DNA of 64,000 bases from Prosthecobacter sp. (GTDB lineage Bacteria; Verrucomicrobiota; Verrucomicrobiia; Verrucomicrobiales; Verrucomicrobiaceae). Numbering within the stretch: position 1 is the stretch's first letter; the number at the start of each line of letters is the position of its first letter. The DNA lies in the NCBI GenBank assembly GCA_021733925.1, contig JAIPJY010000012.1, forward strand, positions 62,001-126,000, given 5' to 3'. Positions 35,842 through 44,993 of the stretch are shown piece after piece. Below the pieces are notes generated by a model. That model made no database searches, had not been told where the DNA came from, and worked only from the letters and a program-made list of their open reading frames with translations. Both the position numbers and the translations under genes were made by a program.

Positions 35842-37878
35842 ATGCGGACTATGCCCAAGCAACCCGACCGCATTTTCAAAGTAGCCATCATCGGCGGAGG
35901 GTTTGCAGGAGTTTACTGTGCACGTGAGCTGCTGCGGCTCACCCAGGGTGTGGCAGGCATGACCGTGGGCATCATTGCCAGCGAAAACCACATGGTCTTC
36001 CAGCCGATGCTCCCCGAAGTCGCGGGCGGCTCGCTGTCCCCGCAGCATGTGGTCAATCCCATCCGCATGATCTGCCGTGGCGCGGAGGTGCTGAAAGGCG
36101 AAGTCACGCACATCGACCTCGAGAACCGCATCATCACGCTGAACGGCGGCATGTTCACACCGCAGGTCACGGTGGGCTTTGAGCATCTCATGCTCGCCCC
36201 CGGTGCCGGGGTGGACCTCAGCCGCATTCCCGGCATGGGCGAGCACGCCTACCTCATGCGTACAGTGGGCGATGCGATGAAGCTGCGCGCCGCCATCATC
36301 AGCCGCCTGGAGGAGGCCAATCTCATCACCAACCCCAAGCTGCGCAAAGAACTGCTCTCCTTCGTCATCGTCGGTGGCGGATACTCCGGGGTGGAAACTG
36401 CCGGGCAGATCCAGGATTTGATCCAGGGCGCACGCCGCTTCTACGAGAACATCGAGCCCGATGAACCCAGCGTCACGCTGATCCACAGCGGGGAACGCCT
36501 GCTGGGCATGCTGAGCGACAGCCTCGGCACCTACACCGGCAAATGCCTCACCGAGATGGGGGTGAAAATCATCTTCAAAAGCCGCGTGCGCGCTGTCACG
36601 GCGCGCACCGTGCAGCTGGGAGACGGCGTCTCACTTTCCGCCACGCTCGTGGTCTGCACCGTCGGCAATGCGCCTCATCCACAGATCACGGCCCTCGGTG
36701 CCAGCGGCGGGCTTCCCGTCGAGCGTGGCAAGGTCGTCGTCGAGTCCAGCGGACAGGTCAAAGGACTCACCAACGTGTGGTCCGCCGGTGACTGCGCCGC
36801 TTTCCCCAAAGCAGACGGCGGCAACTGCCCCGAAACCGCGCAGTTCGCCATGCGCCAGGGGGCGCTCGTCGCCAAAAACATCGCCGCCAGTTTCGACGGA
36901 CGCGAGTTGAAAGCGTTTCACTTCACCGGCCTCGGCGAACTCGCCACCATCGGCCATCGCAAAGCGGTTGCGCAGGTGTTTGGCATGCGTTTCTCCGGCA
37001 TCATCGCCTGGTTCATGTGGCGCAGCATCTACCTCATGAAACTCCCCGGCTTCGACCGCAAGCTGCGCGTCATGGCAGAGTGGAGCTTTGAATTGTTCTT
37101 CCCGCGCGACATCAACCTGCTCACTCCCAGCTTCTCCTCCCCCCTCGGCGAGATGCATCTCGAGCCCGGGGACTCCCTCTTCCATGCTGGTGAGCCTGCG
37201 CAATCCTTGTACGCCGTCAAAAAAGGCAATGTGAACATCACCGACGCCCAGGGCCAGCTCGTCAAAGCCGCCGGACCCGGGGAGCACTTCGGTGAACGTG
37301 CTCTGCTGACCGACGGCATCTGGCGTTTTGATGCCACCGCCACCGTATCCAGCGAACTCGTCGCCATCGACGGTGAAACCTTCAAGACGCTCGCGAAAAG
37401 CATCGGCTCGCTGGACTCTCTTTTCCGTGGCACCGCGCAGCAATATCATCTGCCCGAGGAAATCCAGAACACGGTGGACATGATTCCAGAAGCCACCCGC
37501 CAGGCCTGCGCCGCAGATGTCATGACGCGCAACATCGCCTTCCTCGATGCCAATGTCACCGTGCAGGATGCCGTGGCGGAGTTTCAGGCCCATCCGCACA
37601 GCACTTATCCCGTCACGGCCGACGGTTGTGTCATCGGTCTGCTACGTCGTTCCATCGCCTACGAATGGCTGAAAAACCACGGTCTCACCTGCGTGGACCA
37701 GCTGCAGACCCTTCCGCTCACCAAACCTTTCTGCATCACCGCCGGCACCCCCGTGCCCGTGCTCGTCGGCACTCTGATGCGCAGCGGCGTCAGCAAAGCG
37801 GTCGTCGTCGATGAGGAAAAAAAACTCCTCGGCATGATCACTCTGTTCGATCTGCTCAAGGGAGCCCGGAACGCTTGA
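35842..37878 (+). CDS. Type II NADH dehydrogenase-like flavoprotein fused to cyclic-nucleotide-binding and CBS domains
   Basis: A 678-residue protein; the ATG at 35842 or 35851 may be used. Residues 10-430 are a two-dinucleotide-fold flavoprotein of the NDH-2 type: FAD motif IIGGGFAG near 14-21, second fold FVIVGGGYSGVETAGQIQD from 174, and WSAGDCAAFP near 312. Residues 435-530 are a cyclic-nucleotide-binding domain (EPGDSLFHAGEPAQSLYAVK; phosphate cassette GEHFGERALLTDG with WRFDATA). Residues 555-678 form a CBS pair (VMTRNIAFLDANVTVQDAV; AVVVDEEKKLLGMITLFDLL). NDH-2 enzymes pass electrons from NADH to quinone at the membrane without pumping. The added sensors suggest nucleotide-controlled activity. 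It lies next to the RCK potassium channel. Confidence 0.9.
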   Translation: MRTMPKQPDRIFKVAIIGGGFAGVYCARELLRLTQGVAGMTVGIIASENHMVFQPMLPEVAGGSLSPQHVVNPIRMICRGAEVLKGEVTHIDLENRIITLNGGMFTPQVTVGFEHLMLAPGAGVDLSRIPGMGEHAYLMRTVGDAMKLRAAIISRLEEANLITNPKLRKELLSFVIVGGGYSGVETAGQIQDLIQGARRFYENIEPDEPSVTLIHSGERLLGMLSDSLGTYTGKCLTEMGVKIIFKSRVRAVTARTVQLGDGVSLSATLVVCTVGNAPHPQITALGASGGLPVERGKVVVESSGQVKGLTNVWSAGDCAAFPKADGGNCPETAQFAMRQGALVAKNIAASFDGRELKAFHFTGLGELATIGHRKAVAQVFGMRFSGIIAWFMWRSIYLMKLPGFDRKLRVMAEWSFELFFPRDINLLTPSFSSPLGEMHLEPGDSLFHAGEPAQSLYAVKKGNVNITDAQGQLVKAAGPGEHFGERALLTDGIWRFDATATVSSELVAIDGETFKTLAKSIGSLDSLFRGTAQQYHLPEEIQNTVDMIPEATRQACAADVMTRNIAFLDANVTVQDAVAEFQAHPHSTYPVTADGCVIGLLRRSIAYEWLKNHGLTCVDQLQTLPLTKPFCITAGTPVPVLVGTLMRSGVSKAVVVDEEKKLLGMITLFDLLKGARNA

Positions 37879-38875
37879 CCTCACCCCGCCAAGCCAGGAT
37901 CCCGCATAGGCCAAATCCAAACGCATTCAGCGTCCCGTGGATCGCCCACATCTGGGGCATCGTCAGCGCGAAGTTCGGGATCACGTAACGAAGACCAAAG
38001 CCGAGTGCCAACATCATCGCCGCAAAGAGAGACGCGCCTGAAAGGAGAAAGCCGATACGTGCCAAAATGGTGCGCTGCCCTTCCAGTCCCCGCCACACTT
38101 GTGAAACAGCAACCCCGAGCGCTCCCAGCACCAAAATCGCCACGCCAAACGGCTCCGAGAACTTCAACACGCCAAAGTGCGTGCCGGTGATTCCCACAGC
38201 CACCAGCGGCACACCGAGCAAAATCAACACACACGAAAGCTTCGTACAGAAGCCCGGACTCGCCTTGGCATTCAAGCCCGCCATCAGTGGCAGAGTGAAT
38301 CCCGCATGATGAAAATGCGCCGCCGTCAGCAGCACGATCAGCGGATCAAATCCCCACGGTGCCCAGTTGGCACGATGTGCCACAATCCATGCGGCACCGA
38401 TGGCGGGAAACACCTGTGCAGATTCCAAACACAAACGATCATGATTCGAACTGCCGTGACGTAGCCAGCCCACCACGACGGGAACCGCAGCACGCGCCCG
38501 AACCCAGAGCCAGGGCACTGACAAGACGAAGCCCAATGGAACGATCCTTCTGATCGAATAGTCATCCGCAATGAGCACTCTGGGATCCACGGGTCTCGCC
38601 AGCAAAGAGAGCCCCAGCAAACAGGCCGAGATCACCTCAATCCAGGGTGTTTTTGATCCACTCACTTCACTTCCCAGAGGTATCAGCACCAACACGGAGA
38701 GCATGAGCAATGCGTGAAGCCAAATGTCCGGCTCATTCACATGAAACATCCAGATCGGTTCGATATAATCAACCATCCCCATTCCACAGCATCCCGCCTC
38801 TGGACTGGCCCACAAGACTGCATAGTGCAGCGCGACAATCGAGGCCCATGCGATCAGCCGAATCCAGAGGCTCAT
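37856..38875 (-). CDS. YndJ-like integral membrane protein
   Basis: A 339-residue polytopic membrane protein with about nine hydrophobic helices. The C-terminal signature near residues 308-333 (MPQMWAIHGTLNAFGFGLCG) is that of the YndJ family; HFHHAGFTLPLMAGL near 180-194 is a further family-like segment. The function is unknown. Its ATG overlaps the stop of the DUF1990 gene upstream (ATGA at 38872-38875), so the two are coupled. The 3' end overlaps the NDH-2 gene by 23 bases on the opposite strand. The frame is open to 39256 but that would run through the DUF1990 gene. Confidence 0.8.
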   Translation of the reverse strand: MSLWIRLIAWASIVALHYAVLWASPEAGCCGMGMVDYIEPIWMFHVNEPDIWLHALLMLSVLVLIPLGSEVSGSKTPWIEVISACLLGLSLLARPVDPRVLIADDYSIRRIVPLGFVLSVPWLWVRARAAVPVVVGWLRHGSSNHDRLCLESAQVFPAIGAAWIVAHRANWAPWGFDPLIVLLTAAHFHHAGFTLPLMAGLNAKASPGFCTKLSCVLILLGVPLVAVGITGTHFGVLKFSEPFGVAILVLGALGVAVSQVWRGLEGQRTILARIGFLLSGASLFAAMMLALGFGLRYVIPNFALTMPQMWAIHGTLNAFGFGLCGILAWRGEVKRSGLP

Positions 38876-39414
38876 GTGACGGCCTCCCTCATCCTCGCTT
38901 GCGAATCCCGCACAAATCGGCACTGCCACCACCGCGCCAGTGGAAAGCCGAGCCACGCCATCCAATGACGTGGATGTGAAAACGCACGGATCACATACCA
39001 CACGCTGCCATCTGACCGCTGCTCGATCACGAACTGCTCCTCCCCGCACTCCGCGTGCTCCGGCAAGGTGCCATAGACAAAGCCGTGCGTGTGCGCCGAA
39101 TCGCAGCGCCTCAAAATCCGGCAGGGGTTCACCCACCACAGTCCGCAGATGCGTGTCACCATCGCCACGATCTGACCCTCCTCCTGGCCTGTGGCTTCCA
39201 GACGGCTGACATCCGCCCACCTTGGAAACATGACCCATGCATCCAAAGCATCGCATGCCATGCGATAGGCCTCATCTCCACTGCCAAGCTTCACCGCATG
39301 CCCGTCGTCGATGAACCCGTCCGCCAGTGGCGGTGTGTAGCTCAAAGCCTCATCTCTCCATGACTCCAGCAGTCTTCGCAGTCGTTCGGGGACGGGTTGT
39401 CGCAGGCTGAGCAT
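38872..39414 (-). CDS. DUF1990 family protein
   Basis: A 180-residue soluble protein. Family landmarks: DALDAWVMFPRWADVSRLEA near residues 60-79, GFVYGTLPEHAECGEEQFVIE near 110-130, and the C-terminal VWYVIRAFSHPRHWMAWLGFPLA. DUF1990 proteins often sit next to YndJ-type membrane proteins, as here, with a 4-base overlap. The DUF1990 fold resembles START/polyketide-cyclase lipid-binding domains, but no biochemical role is established. I chose the ATG at 39414 because the longer frame to 39546 overlaps the start of the divergent HAD gene's leader. Confidence 0.83.
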   Translation of the reverse strand: MLSLRQPVPERLRRLLESWRDEALSYTPPLADGFIDDGHAVKLGSGDEAYRMACDALDAWVMFPRWADVSRLEATGQEEGQIVAMVTRICGLWWVNPCRILRRCDSAHTHGFVYGTLPEHAECGEEQFVIEQRSDGSVWYVIRAFSHPRHWMAWLGFPLARWWQCRFVRDSQARMREAVT

Positions 39415-39536
39415 CGTGGTAGCACGCTGCCATGGCCTGTGGGCCGGAAGAAACGAAAAAGCATAAAAAGTGCTCCGGCAGTTTTCACAGCTTTCGAATC
39501 TTTTGCATCTTTCGCTACTTTCGGCCATCCATCCGC

Positions 39537-40199
39537 ATGCCCCCACCCATCCGCGCCGTGATCTTCGACTTCGACGGCCTCATCGTTGACACTGAAAGCA
39601 CCGGTTACCACACCTGGAGAGAAATCTTCGACCAGCATGGCCATGAACTGCCCGTGGAGCGCTACGCTCAGGCCGTGGGCACCGACTTCCTCACCGGCAT
39701 CTACGATCCCAAGCGTGATCTCGAACAGCTCACCGGCCGCGAATTCGACTGGGACGCGGTTGAGGTGCAGCGCAAGACCCACGAAAATGAACTGCGCAAG
39801 CATCTACAGTTGCTCCCCGGTGTGGCGGACCGCCTGCAAGAAGCTGCCTCACTCGGTCTGCGCATCGCCATCGCCAGCAGCAGCCCGCGCGTGTGGATCA
39901 ACTCCTGGATGGATCAGCTCGGTCTGCATGCTCATTTTCACCACATCTCCACCGTCGATGACACCGGCAAGGTGAAGCCCGATCCGAGCCTCTTCCTGCA
40001 TGCCGCTGAAAATCTTGGCGTCGCACCCGAGGAAGCCGTCATTTTCGAAGACTCCCTCAACGGCCTCCGCGCAGCCATGGCCGCCGGCATCCGCTGCATC
40101 GTCGCACCGGGGCCAATGACGCAGCACCTGGATTTTACCGGCGCGTGGAAGCGCGTCGATTCCCTCGCACACGTCTCGCTCAAGGAACTCATGGCATGA
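39537..40199 (+). CDS. HAD-superfamily hydrolase (beta-phosphoglucomutase-like)
   Basis: A 220-residue cytoplasmic protein. Motif I is FDFDGLIVDTES (residues 9-20) with the nucleophile and acid Asp pair; motif II is IAIASSSPR near 108-116; motif III/IV is GKVKPDPSLFLHAAENL near 143-159 and EDSLNGLRAAMAAGI near 171-185. The DGLIVDTE form of motif I and the KPDP motif fit the beta-phosphoglucomutase/phosphatase subgroup. The ATG of the GH62 pseudogene overlaps its stop (ATGA, 40196-40199), so the two were coupled. A sugar-phosphate substrate is likely but unproven. Confidence 0.92.
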   Translation: MPPPIRAVIFDFDGLIVDTESTGYHTWREIFDQHGHELPVERYAQAVGTDFLTGIYDPKRDLEQLTGREFDWDAVEVQRKTHENELRKHLQLLPGVADRLQEAASLGLRIAIASSSPRVWINSWMDQLGLHAHFHHISTVDDTGKVKPDPSLFLHAAENLGVAPEEAVIFEDSLNGLRAAMAAGIRCIVAPGPMTQHLDFTGAWKRVDSLAHVSLKELMA

Positions 40200-41557
40200 A
40201 GCTGCACACTCTGCTCTCCCTGTGTCTCATCAGCACCCTTCATGCGGCTGATCCAGCCTGGTTGAGCACCGGCGAATTCCAGTGGCAGAGCTCGCCCCCG
40301 CTTATCGGTCCCGCCACAGACGCAGCCGACCCCGATGTGGCGCTCAAAGATCCGACGATGGTGTTTCATGAGGGAAAATGGCATCTGTTTGCCACGCATC
40401 GACGCGCCTCGGGCAAGGTGGACATGCAATACCTCAGCTTCACCGATTGGAAAGACGCCGGCAAAGCCACGCGCCACACGCTCGACTTCCATGATCAATA
40501 TCATTGCGCTCCCCAGGTGTTCTTCTTCACACCGCATCAAAAGTGGTATCTCATCTACCAGCTCGTCGATGAACGCCGTGCGCTGAAGATGTCGCCCTAT
40601 TTTTCAACTACCTCCACCCTCGCCGATCCAACGTCCTGGACCAAGCCGCAGCCCATGATCGAAACGCTGCCCGAGGGCGGCGACAAGATCCGATGGATCG
40701 ACTTCTGGGTCATCTGCGACGCCACCAAGGCCCACCTCTTCTAAACCAGCGACGACGGCCATTTCTGGCGGCGCGATACCTCCCTCGCCAACTTTCCGCT
40801 CGGCTGGTCCAAGCCCGAGCTCCTGCTCAAAGACACCAAGGATGAGCTCTTCGAAGCCTCCCACACCTACAAGCTCAAAGGCCGTGATCAATACCTCACC
40901 CTCATCGAGGCCATGGCTCCCGGACAGCGCTACTACAAAGCCTGGCTGGCAGACAAACTCGAAGGCCCTTGGAATCCGCTTGCCGCCACACGCGATCACC
41001 CTTTCGCCTCCACCGCCAACGTCACGCAAAAGGAGCCCTGGACCACCAGCATCAGCCACGGCGAGCTCATCCGCAGCGGCAATAGTGAAACACTCGAAGT
41101 CGATCCCGCGCATCTCCGCTTCGTCTTCCAAGGCGTCGATGCCGAAGGCTACAAGGCAAAAAAATACGGCAGCATCCCCTGGCAGATCGGGATTCTCGAT
41201 CTCCGCACGAGCCACTTGGAGCAGACCTTGAACAGCATCATCTTTCCGAAACTCACCTTCCAAGATGCCGATGTGGATGAGGTCACCACTTACCTCAACA
41301 TCAATAGTCGAGAGCTCCAGATGGCACCAGGCGCACAGCTAAGTGGAGTAAATCTCGTGGTGAAAACCGATGACAAAACCTCCACCGCAAAAATTTCCCT
41401 GAATTCCGAAAACATTTCCTATCGGGATGCCCTTGAGGAAGTAGCTCGTCAGTCCAACCTGCGCCTGACCCTCTTTCAAAAGGGGGCGGTGCTGAGTCCC
41501 AAGTCAGAAAAAATTCCCACCGACCCCTGGCAATCCCTGCGAAAAACTGAGCCATGA
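40196..41557 (+). pseudogene. GH62 alpha-L-arabinofuranosidase-like frame, broken by one TAA and fused to an STN-like domain
   Basis: A 454-codon frame (40196 to TGA at 41557) interrupted only by TAA at 40742-40744 (codon 183). Codons 1-16 are a signal peptide. The GH62 landmarks lie on both sides of the stop in the same frame: LKDPTMVFHEGKWHLFATHR and DFHDQYHCAPQVFFF before it, TSDDGHFW and ELFEASHTYKLKG just after it. The stop falls where the family has Phe or Tyr (CACCTCTTC-TAA-ACCAGC), so one base change from TAC or TAT explains it. From codon 340 the frame continues into an STN/secretin-like domain (IIFPKLTFQDADVDEVTTYL; SYRDALEEVARQSN), which is not part of GH62. Either a recent pseudogene or a sequence error. 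Confidence 0.8.
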
Positions 41558-41705
41558 ACGGACTCCCGTTCACTGAACTTGATATCTCCCGGCATGGATG
41601 CAACCTTCCATGACTGGCGTTCTCCCATTCCTGCCGCCATCGACAACTTACAAATTTGGTGGCATTCCACGCCAGACCCGCCTTGGTGCTTGATCGACCA
41701 AACGT

Positions 41706-43106
41706 ATGACGCCGCTCCCGCTCGCCGACCGCTATGCACGTTTTCGCGACGCCGTGTTTTCCGGCGTGGCCGAGACGCTGCCCGGTTTTGCCGACCCCAT
41801 GACCGAGATGGAACTGCAGAGCCTGTGGTTCTCCGGCGCCTTCGGCAGTGAATTCACCACCACGGACGGCAGGGCCGTGCGCATCGCCGATTTCGGCGAG
41901 TGGAATTCCGGCGCGGGTCCGGACTTCAACGGCTGCGCCATCGTGATCGACGGCCAGCCCCTGCGTGGCGACATTGAGCTGGATCCCGACGCCCGCGACT
42001 GGGAACGGCACACGCATGGCGCGAACGAAAACTTCAACCGCGTCGTCCTTCACCTCTTTCTGCATGCACCCGAAGAGCGTTTCTACACGCGCACCAGCGA
42101 GCACCGCGAAGTGCCGCAGGTGCTGCTGAACGCGGGCATGCTGCCGGAGGGCGTCCAACCCAAACGCCACCTCGCTCCCGCCCGTCTGGGCCGCTGCGCC
42201 ACCCCTTTGCATTCAATGGACAGCACCCAGGTGCAGTCGATCATCGAATCCGCCGCGCAGCATCGTCTTGATCTCAAATCGAAGCGTCTGCATCGCAGCG
42301 TTTCTGCGCAGGGTCGTGAGCAGGCGATCTATCAAGCCCTCGCTCAAACGCTGGGCTACCGCAGAAACCAGCAGCCCTTTGCCATTCTCACTCAACGGCT
42401 GCCGCTGAAGAAGATCACCAAGCTCGATCCCGCGCAGCGCGAGGCCTGGCTCTTCGGCGTCTCCGGCTTCCTCGAAAGCGTCCGCAGCGACGACACCGAG
42501 CCTGCGACACGCACCTACCTGCGCGAACTCTGGAGCGAATGGTGGAAGCTGCGCAGTGGCGTGGAACGCTGGCTGGACGACCGCCAGCTCCTGCGCTGGA
42601 AGCTCAATGCCATCCGCCCCGGAAATCACCCGCAGCGCCGCCTTGGCGCGCTCGCCGCGCTGCTGCGTTCCTGGTCGTCCATCGTCACGCCGCTCGCCGA
42701 TGCCACACGCTGGAGCCAGGCCGCATGGCGTGAGTCCCTGCTCTCCCTTACCCATGATTTCTGGGCCACCCACTACACCCTGCTCGCGGAGGCCTCGGAG
42801 AAACCCGTCGCTTTGATTGGCGAGACACGGGTGCAGGAGATGCTCGCCAATGTCGCCTACCCGCTGCTGGTGCCGGAGCGCACCCGCCTGTGGGCCGAAT
42901 ACCTCGAACTCCCCGCCCTGCTGGACAATCAAAAGGTGCGCCGCGCCGTGCTGCGACTCTTTGGCGATGACCCGCGTGGCCGCGACTTCACCAAGAAACT
43001 GCACCATCAGCAGGGTCTGCTGCAAATTTACGAAGACTTCTGCCTCGAAGACGACTCCGCCTGCGCCAACTGCCCCTTCCCGGAAAGATTGAAGGAGTGG
43101 AGCTGA
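41706..43106 (+). CDS. DUF2851 family protein
   Basis: A 466-residue cytoplasmic protein. The conserved DUF2851 core is present: LQSLWFSGAFGSEFTT near residues 38-53, the GAGPDFNGCAIVIDG motif near 73-87, DIELDPDARDWERHTHG near 93-109 with His residues, and FNRVVLHLFLHAP near 114-126. A C-terminal CANCPFPERLKEW closes the protein with a Cys pair typical of the family. The function is unknown, although the D/E and His pattern recalls a nuclease-like fold. It stands between the GH62 pseudogene and the pectate lyase on the same strand. Confidence 0.9.
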   Translation: MTPLPLADRYARFRDAVFSGVAETLPGFADPMTEMELQSLWFSGAFGSEFTTTDGRAVRIADFGEWNSGAGPDFNGCAIVIDGQPLRGDIELDPDARDWERHTHGANENFNRVVLHLFLHAPEERFYTRTSEHREVPQVLLNAGMLPEGVQPKRHLAPARLGRCATPLHSMDSTQVQSIIESAAQHRLDLKSKRLHRSVSAQGREQAIYQALAQTLGYRRNQQPFAILTQRLPLKKITKLDPAQREAWLFGVSGFLESVRSDDTEPATRTYLRELWSEWWKLRSGVERWLDDRQLLRWKLNAIRPGNHPQRRLGALAALLRSWSSIVTPLADATRWSQAAWRESLLSLTHDFWATHYTLLAEASEKPVALIGETRVQEMLANVAYPLLVPERTRLWAEYLELPALLDNQKVRRAVLRLFGDDPRGRDFTKKLHHQQGLLQIYEDFCLEDDSACANCPFPERLKEWS

Positions 43107-43130
43107 CCTTGACGTTTTGGCGTCACAACC

Positions 43131-44549
43131 ATGCGCCCTCTCATCGCTCTCCTGCTCTCTTCTTCGTTCGTTTTCGCCGAACTGCCTGACCCCGACGTCA
43201 TCACGGCGGCCATGAAGAAGGCCGTCACCTACGCTCACACGCATCTCGCCCGCGAAGGCGGTTATGCGTCCACCTATGACAAAGAGGGCAAGATCGGCGA
43301 AGTCGAACACGGCAAATCCGCCACGATCACTTCGATCCAACCCCACGGCACCACGACCATGGGCATGGCCATGCTGAAAGCTTATCAGGCCACGGGTGAC
43401 GGCGTTTTCCTCAGCGCCGCGAAAGACGCCGCCAAATCTCTGCTCAAGTGCCAGCTCGCCACCGGCGGCTGGGACAGCGCCTTCGATTTTGATCCTGAGA
43501 AGGCAAAAAACTACCACCTGCGCAGCGATCTCGACGCCGGGGACAAGGAGCCCGGCAAACGCCGCAACTCCTCCACCCTCGATGACAACAAGACCGAGTC
43601 CGCGCTGCTCTTCCTGCTGGAAATGACACACGAGCCGGCCTGCAAAGACGATGCCGAATTGAAGCGCTGCACCAAGTTTGCCTTCGACGCCCTGCTCGCC
43701 GCCCAGTCCCCCATCGGCGCCTGGCCACAGCAGTTCACCGGCCCGGCGGACCCGACCGCTCCCGTGCTCAAGGCCAGCTATCCCGAAACCTGGAGCCGCA
43801 CTTTTCCCGCCGTGAAATACACCGGCTTCTACACGCTCAATGACAACAACCTGGAGCAGATCGCCAAGGTGCTCTTCCGCGCCTACGAACTCGAAAAGGA
43901 CGAACGCTACCTCACTGCCATGAAGAAACTCGGCGAGTTCTTCCTGCTGGCGCAAATGCCCGAGCCTCAGCCTGTCTGGGCGCAGCAGTATGACCGCGAC
44001 ATGCATCCCGTCTGGGCACGCAAGTTCGAGCCCCCATCCGTCACCGGCTTCGAAAGCATCGGTGCCATGGAGGTGCTGCACCGACTCTGGGTGCTCACAG
44101 GTGATGACAAATACCTCAAGCCGATTCCGCCCGCCCTCGCATGGTTCGAACGCTCCAAGCTGCCCGACGGCACCCACGCACGCTTCTACGAATTGCACAC
44201 CAACAAGCCGCTGTTCTTCGTCAAAGACACCTACGTGCTGACCTACGACGACAGCAACATGCCCACGCATTATTCCTTCAAGACCAGCCAGCAGAGCAGC
44301 CTCGACCTCTTCAAAAAGCAGCTCGCCAAAGGCCGCGAAGAACTGCAGACCAACCATGTCGGACCACAGACGCCGAAGGACTGGGCCAGCCGCGCCAAAG
44401 CCGCTGTCTCGAAGGCTAAAAAAGCCGCCGCGTCCCTCGACAGCGAAGGCCGCTGGCTCAAAAACGACGAGATCGACGCAGGAGAATTCGTCAAAAACAT
44501 GAATGCCATGACGAATTATGTGGAGGCACGGAAGAAGAGCGCGGAGTAG
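43131..44549 (+). CDS. Secreted pectate lyase (PL10-type pectic acid lyase)
   Basis: A 472-residue protein with a signal peptide (residues 1-16). It has the alpha/alpha-toroid features of PL10: AREGGYASTYDKEG near 39-52, QATGDGVFLSAAKDAAKSLL near 86-105, GGWDSAFDFDP near 111-121, STLDDNKTESALLFLLEM near 146-163, WPQQF near 203-207, FYTLNDNNLEQ near 237-247, and WAQQYDRDMHPVWARKFEPP near 283-302. Such enzymes cleave polygalacturonate by beta-elimination with Ca2+. With the adjacent GH62 remnant it points to pectin and arabinan use. The tail after 410 is low-complexity Lys/Ala-rich. Confidence 0.88.
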   Translation: MRPLIALLLSSSFVFAELPDPDVITAAMKKAVTYAHTHLAREGGYASTYDKEGKIGEVEHGKSATITSIQPHGTTTMGMAMLKAYQATGDGVFLSAAKDAAKSLLKCQLATGGWDSAFDFDPEKAKNYHLRSDLDAGDKEPGKRRNSSTLDDNKTESALLFLLEMTHEPACKDDAELKRCTKFAFDALLAAQSPIGAWPQQFTGPADPTAPVLKASYPETWSRTFPAVKYTGFYTLNDNNLEQIAKVLFRAYELEKDERYLTAMKKLGEFFLLAQMPEPQPVWAQQYDRDMHPVWARKFEPPSVTGFESIGAMEVLHRLWVLTGDDKYLKPIPPALAWFERSKLPDGTHARFYELHTNKPLFFVKDTYVLTYDDSNMPTHYSFKTSQQSSLDLFKKQLAKGREELQTNHVGPQTPKDWASRAKAAVSKAKKAAASLDSEGRWLKNDEIDAGEFVKNMNAMTNYVEARKKSAE

Positions 44550-44581
44550 CTCTTTTCCAAAGCCGCGCCTGTTACAGACCA

Positions 44582-44962
44582 ATGAAGCATCCTCTCAATT
44601 CGACTTTTGAGTTCATGCCGGACAAGGATCTGCGGCTTTTTATCCTTCATCAGGTCATCACGCCTTTTCTCGATCAAAAAGCAGTGGAAGGCGTCCGCCT
44701 GTCGGCCGGCATTGATTACAAAGCTGAAACTCAGATCGTTCATGGCCCGCGATTTGATCGAAAAGGAAAAACAACTGAGGTTCTAGTGATGGTGGTTTGC
44801 AGACAGAATTCCTCAGGGCTCTCTCAGAGTTTGCTGTCGATCGAGATTGTTCCGACAGGTGATGCCTCTGCGGACTTTGCCTCTTATGCCATTCACGGAG
44901 TCTTGCGGAAAGATGATCGCGGCTACTATTTGACCGAAAGTACTGTCCGAACTTTGAAATGA
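44582..44962 (+). CDS. Hypothetical protein, 126 aa
   Basis: A 126-residue protein without a signal peptide or membrane helix. It starts 32 bases after the pectate lyase stop (ATG 44582). Recognisable sections are PDKDLRLFILHQVITPFLDQ near 13-32 and YAIHGVLRKDDRGYYLTEST near 102-121. I do not recognise the family. The base composition is clearly lower in G+C than its neighbours, which suggests recent acquisition or relaxed selection. A shorter frame exists on the opposite strand; I prefer this strand for its codon pattern and position. Confidence 0.5.
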   Translation: MKHPLNSTFEFMPDKDLRLFILHQVITPFLDQKAVEGVRLSAGIDYKAETQIVHGPRFDRKGKTTEVLVMVVCRQNSSGLSQSLLSIEIVPTGDASADFASYAIHGVLRKDDRGYYLTESTVRTLK

Positions 44963-44993
44963 TAAGCTCCTCCAAAGTCCACAGGGCCAGACC

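Noticed and set aside
34894-36486. 530-codon open frame on the minus strand
   Set aside because: It spans parts of the K+ channel and NDH-2 genes in antisense and shows no domain signature.
40742-40744. Frameshift as the cause of the GH62 interruption
   Set aside because: The family motifs before and after the TAA are in the same frame, so a substitution, not an indel, is the simplest explanation.
42213-44582. 789-codon open frame on the minus strand
   Set aside because: It covers two real plus-strand genes (DUF2851 and pectate lyase) and has no family features.
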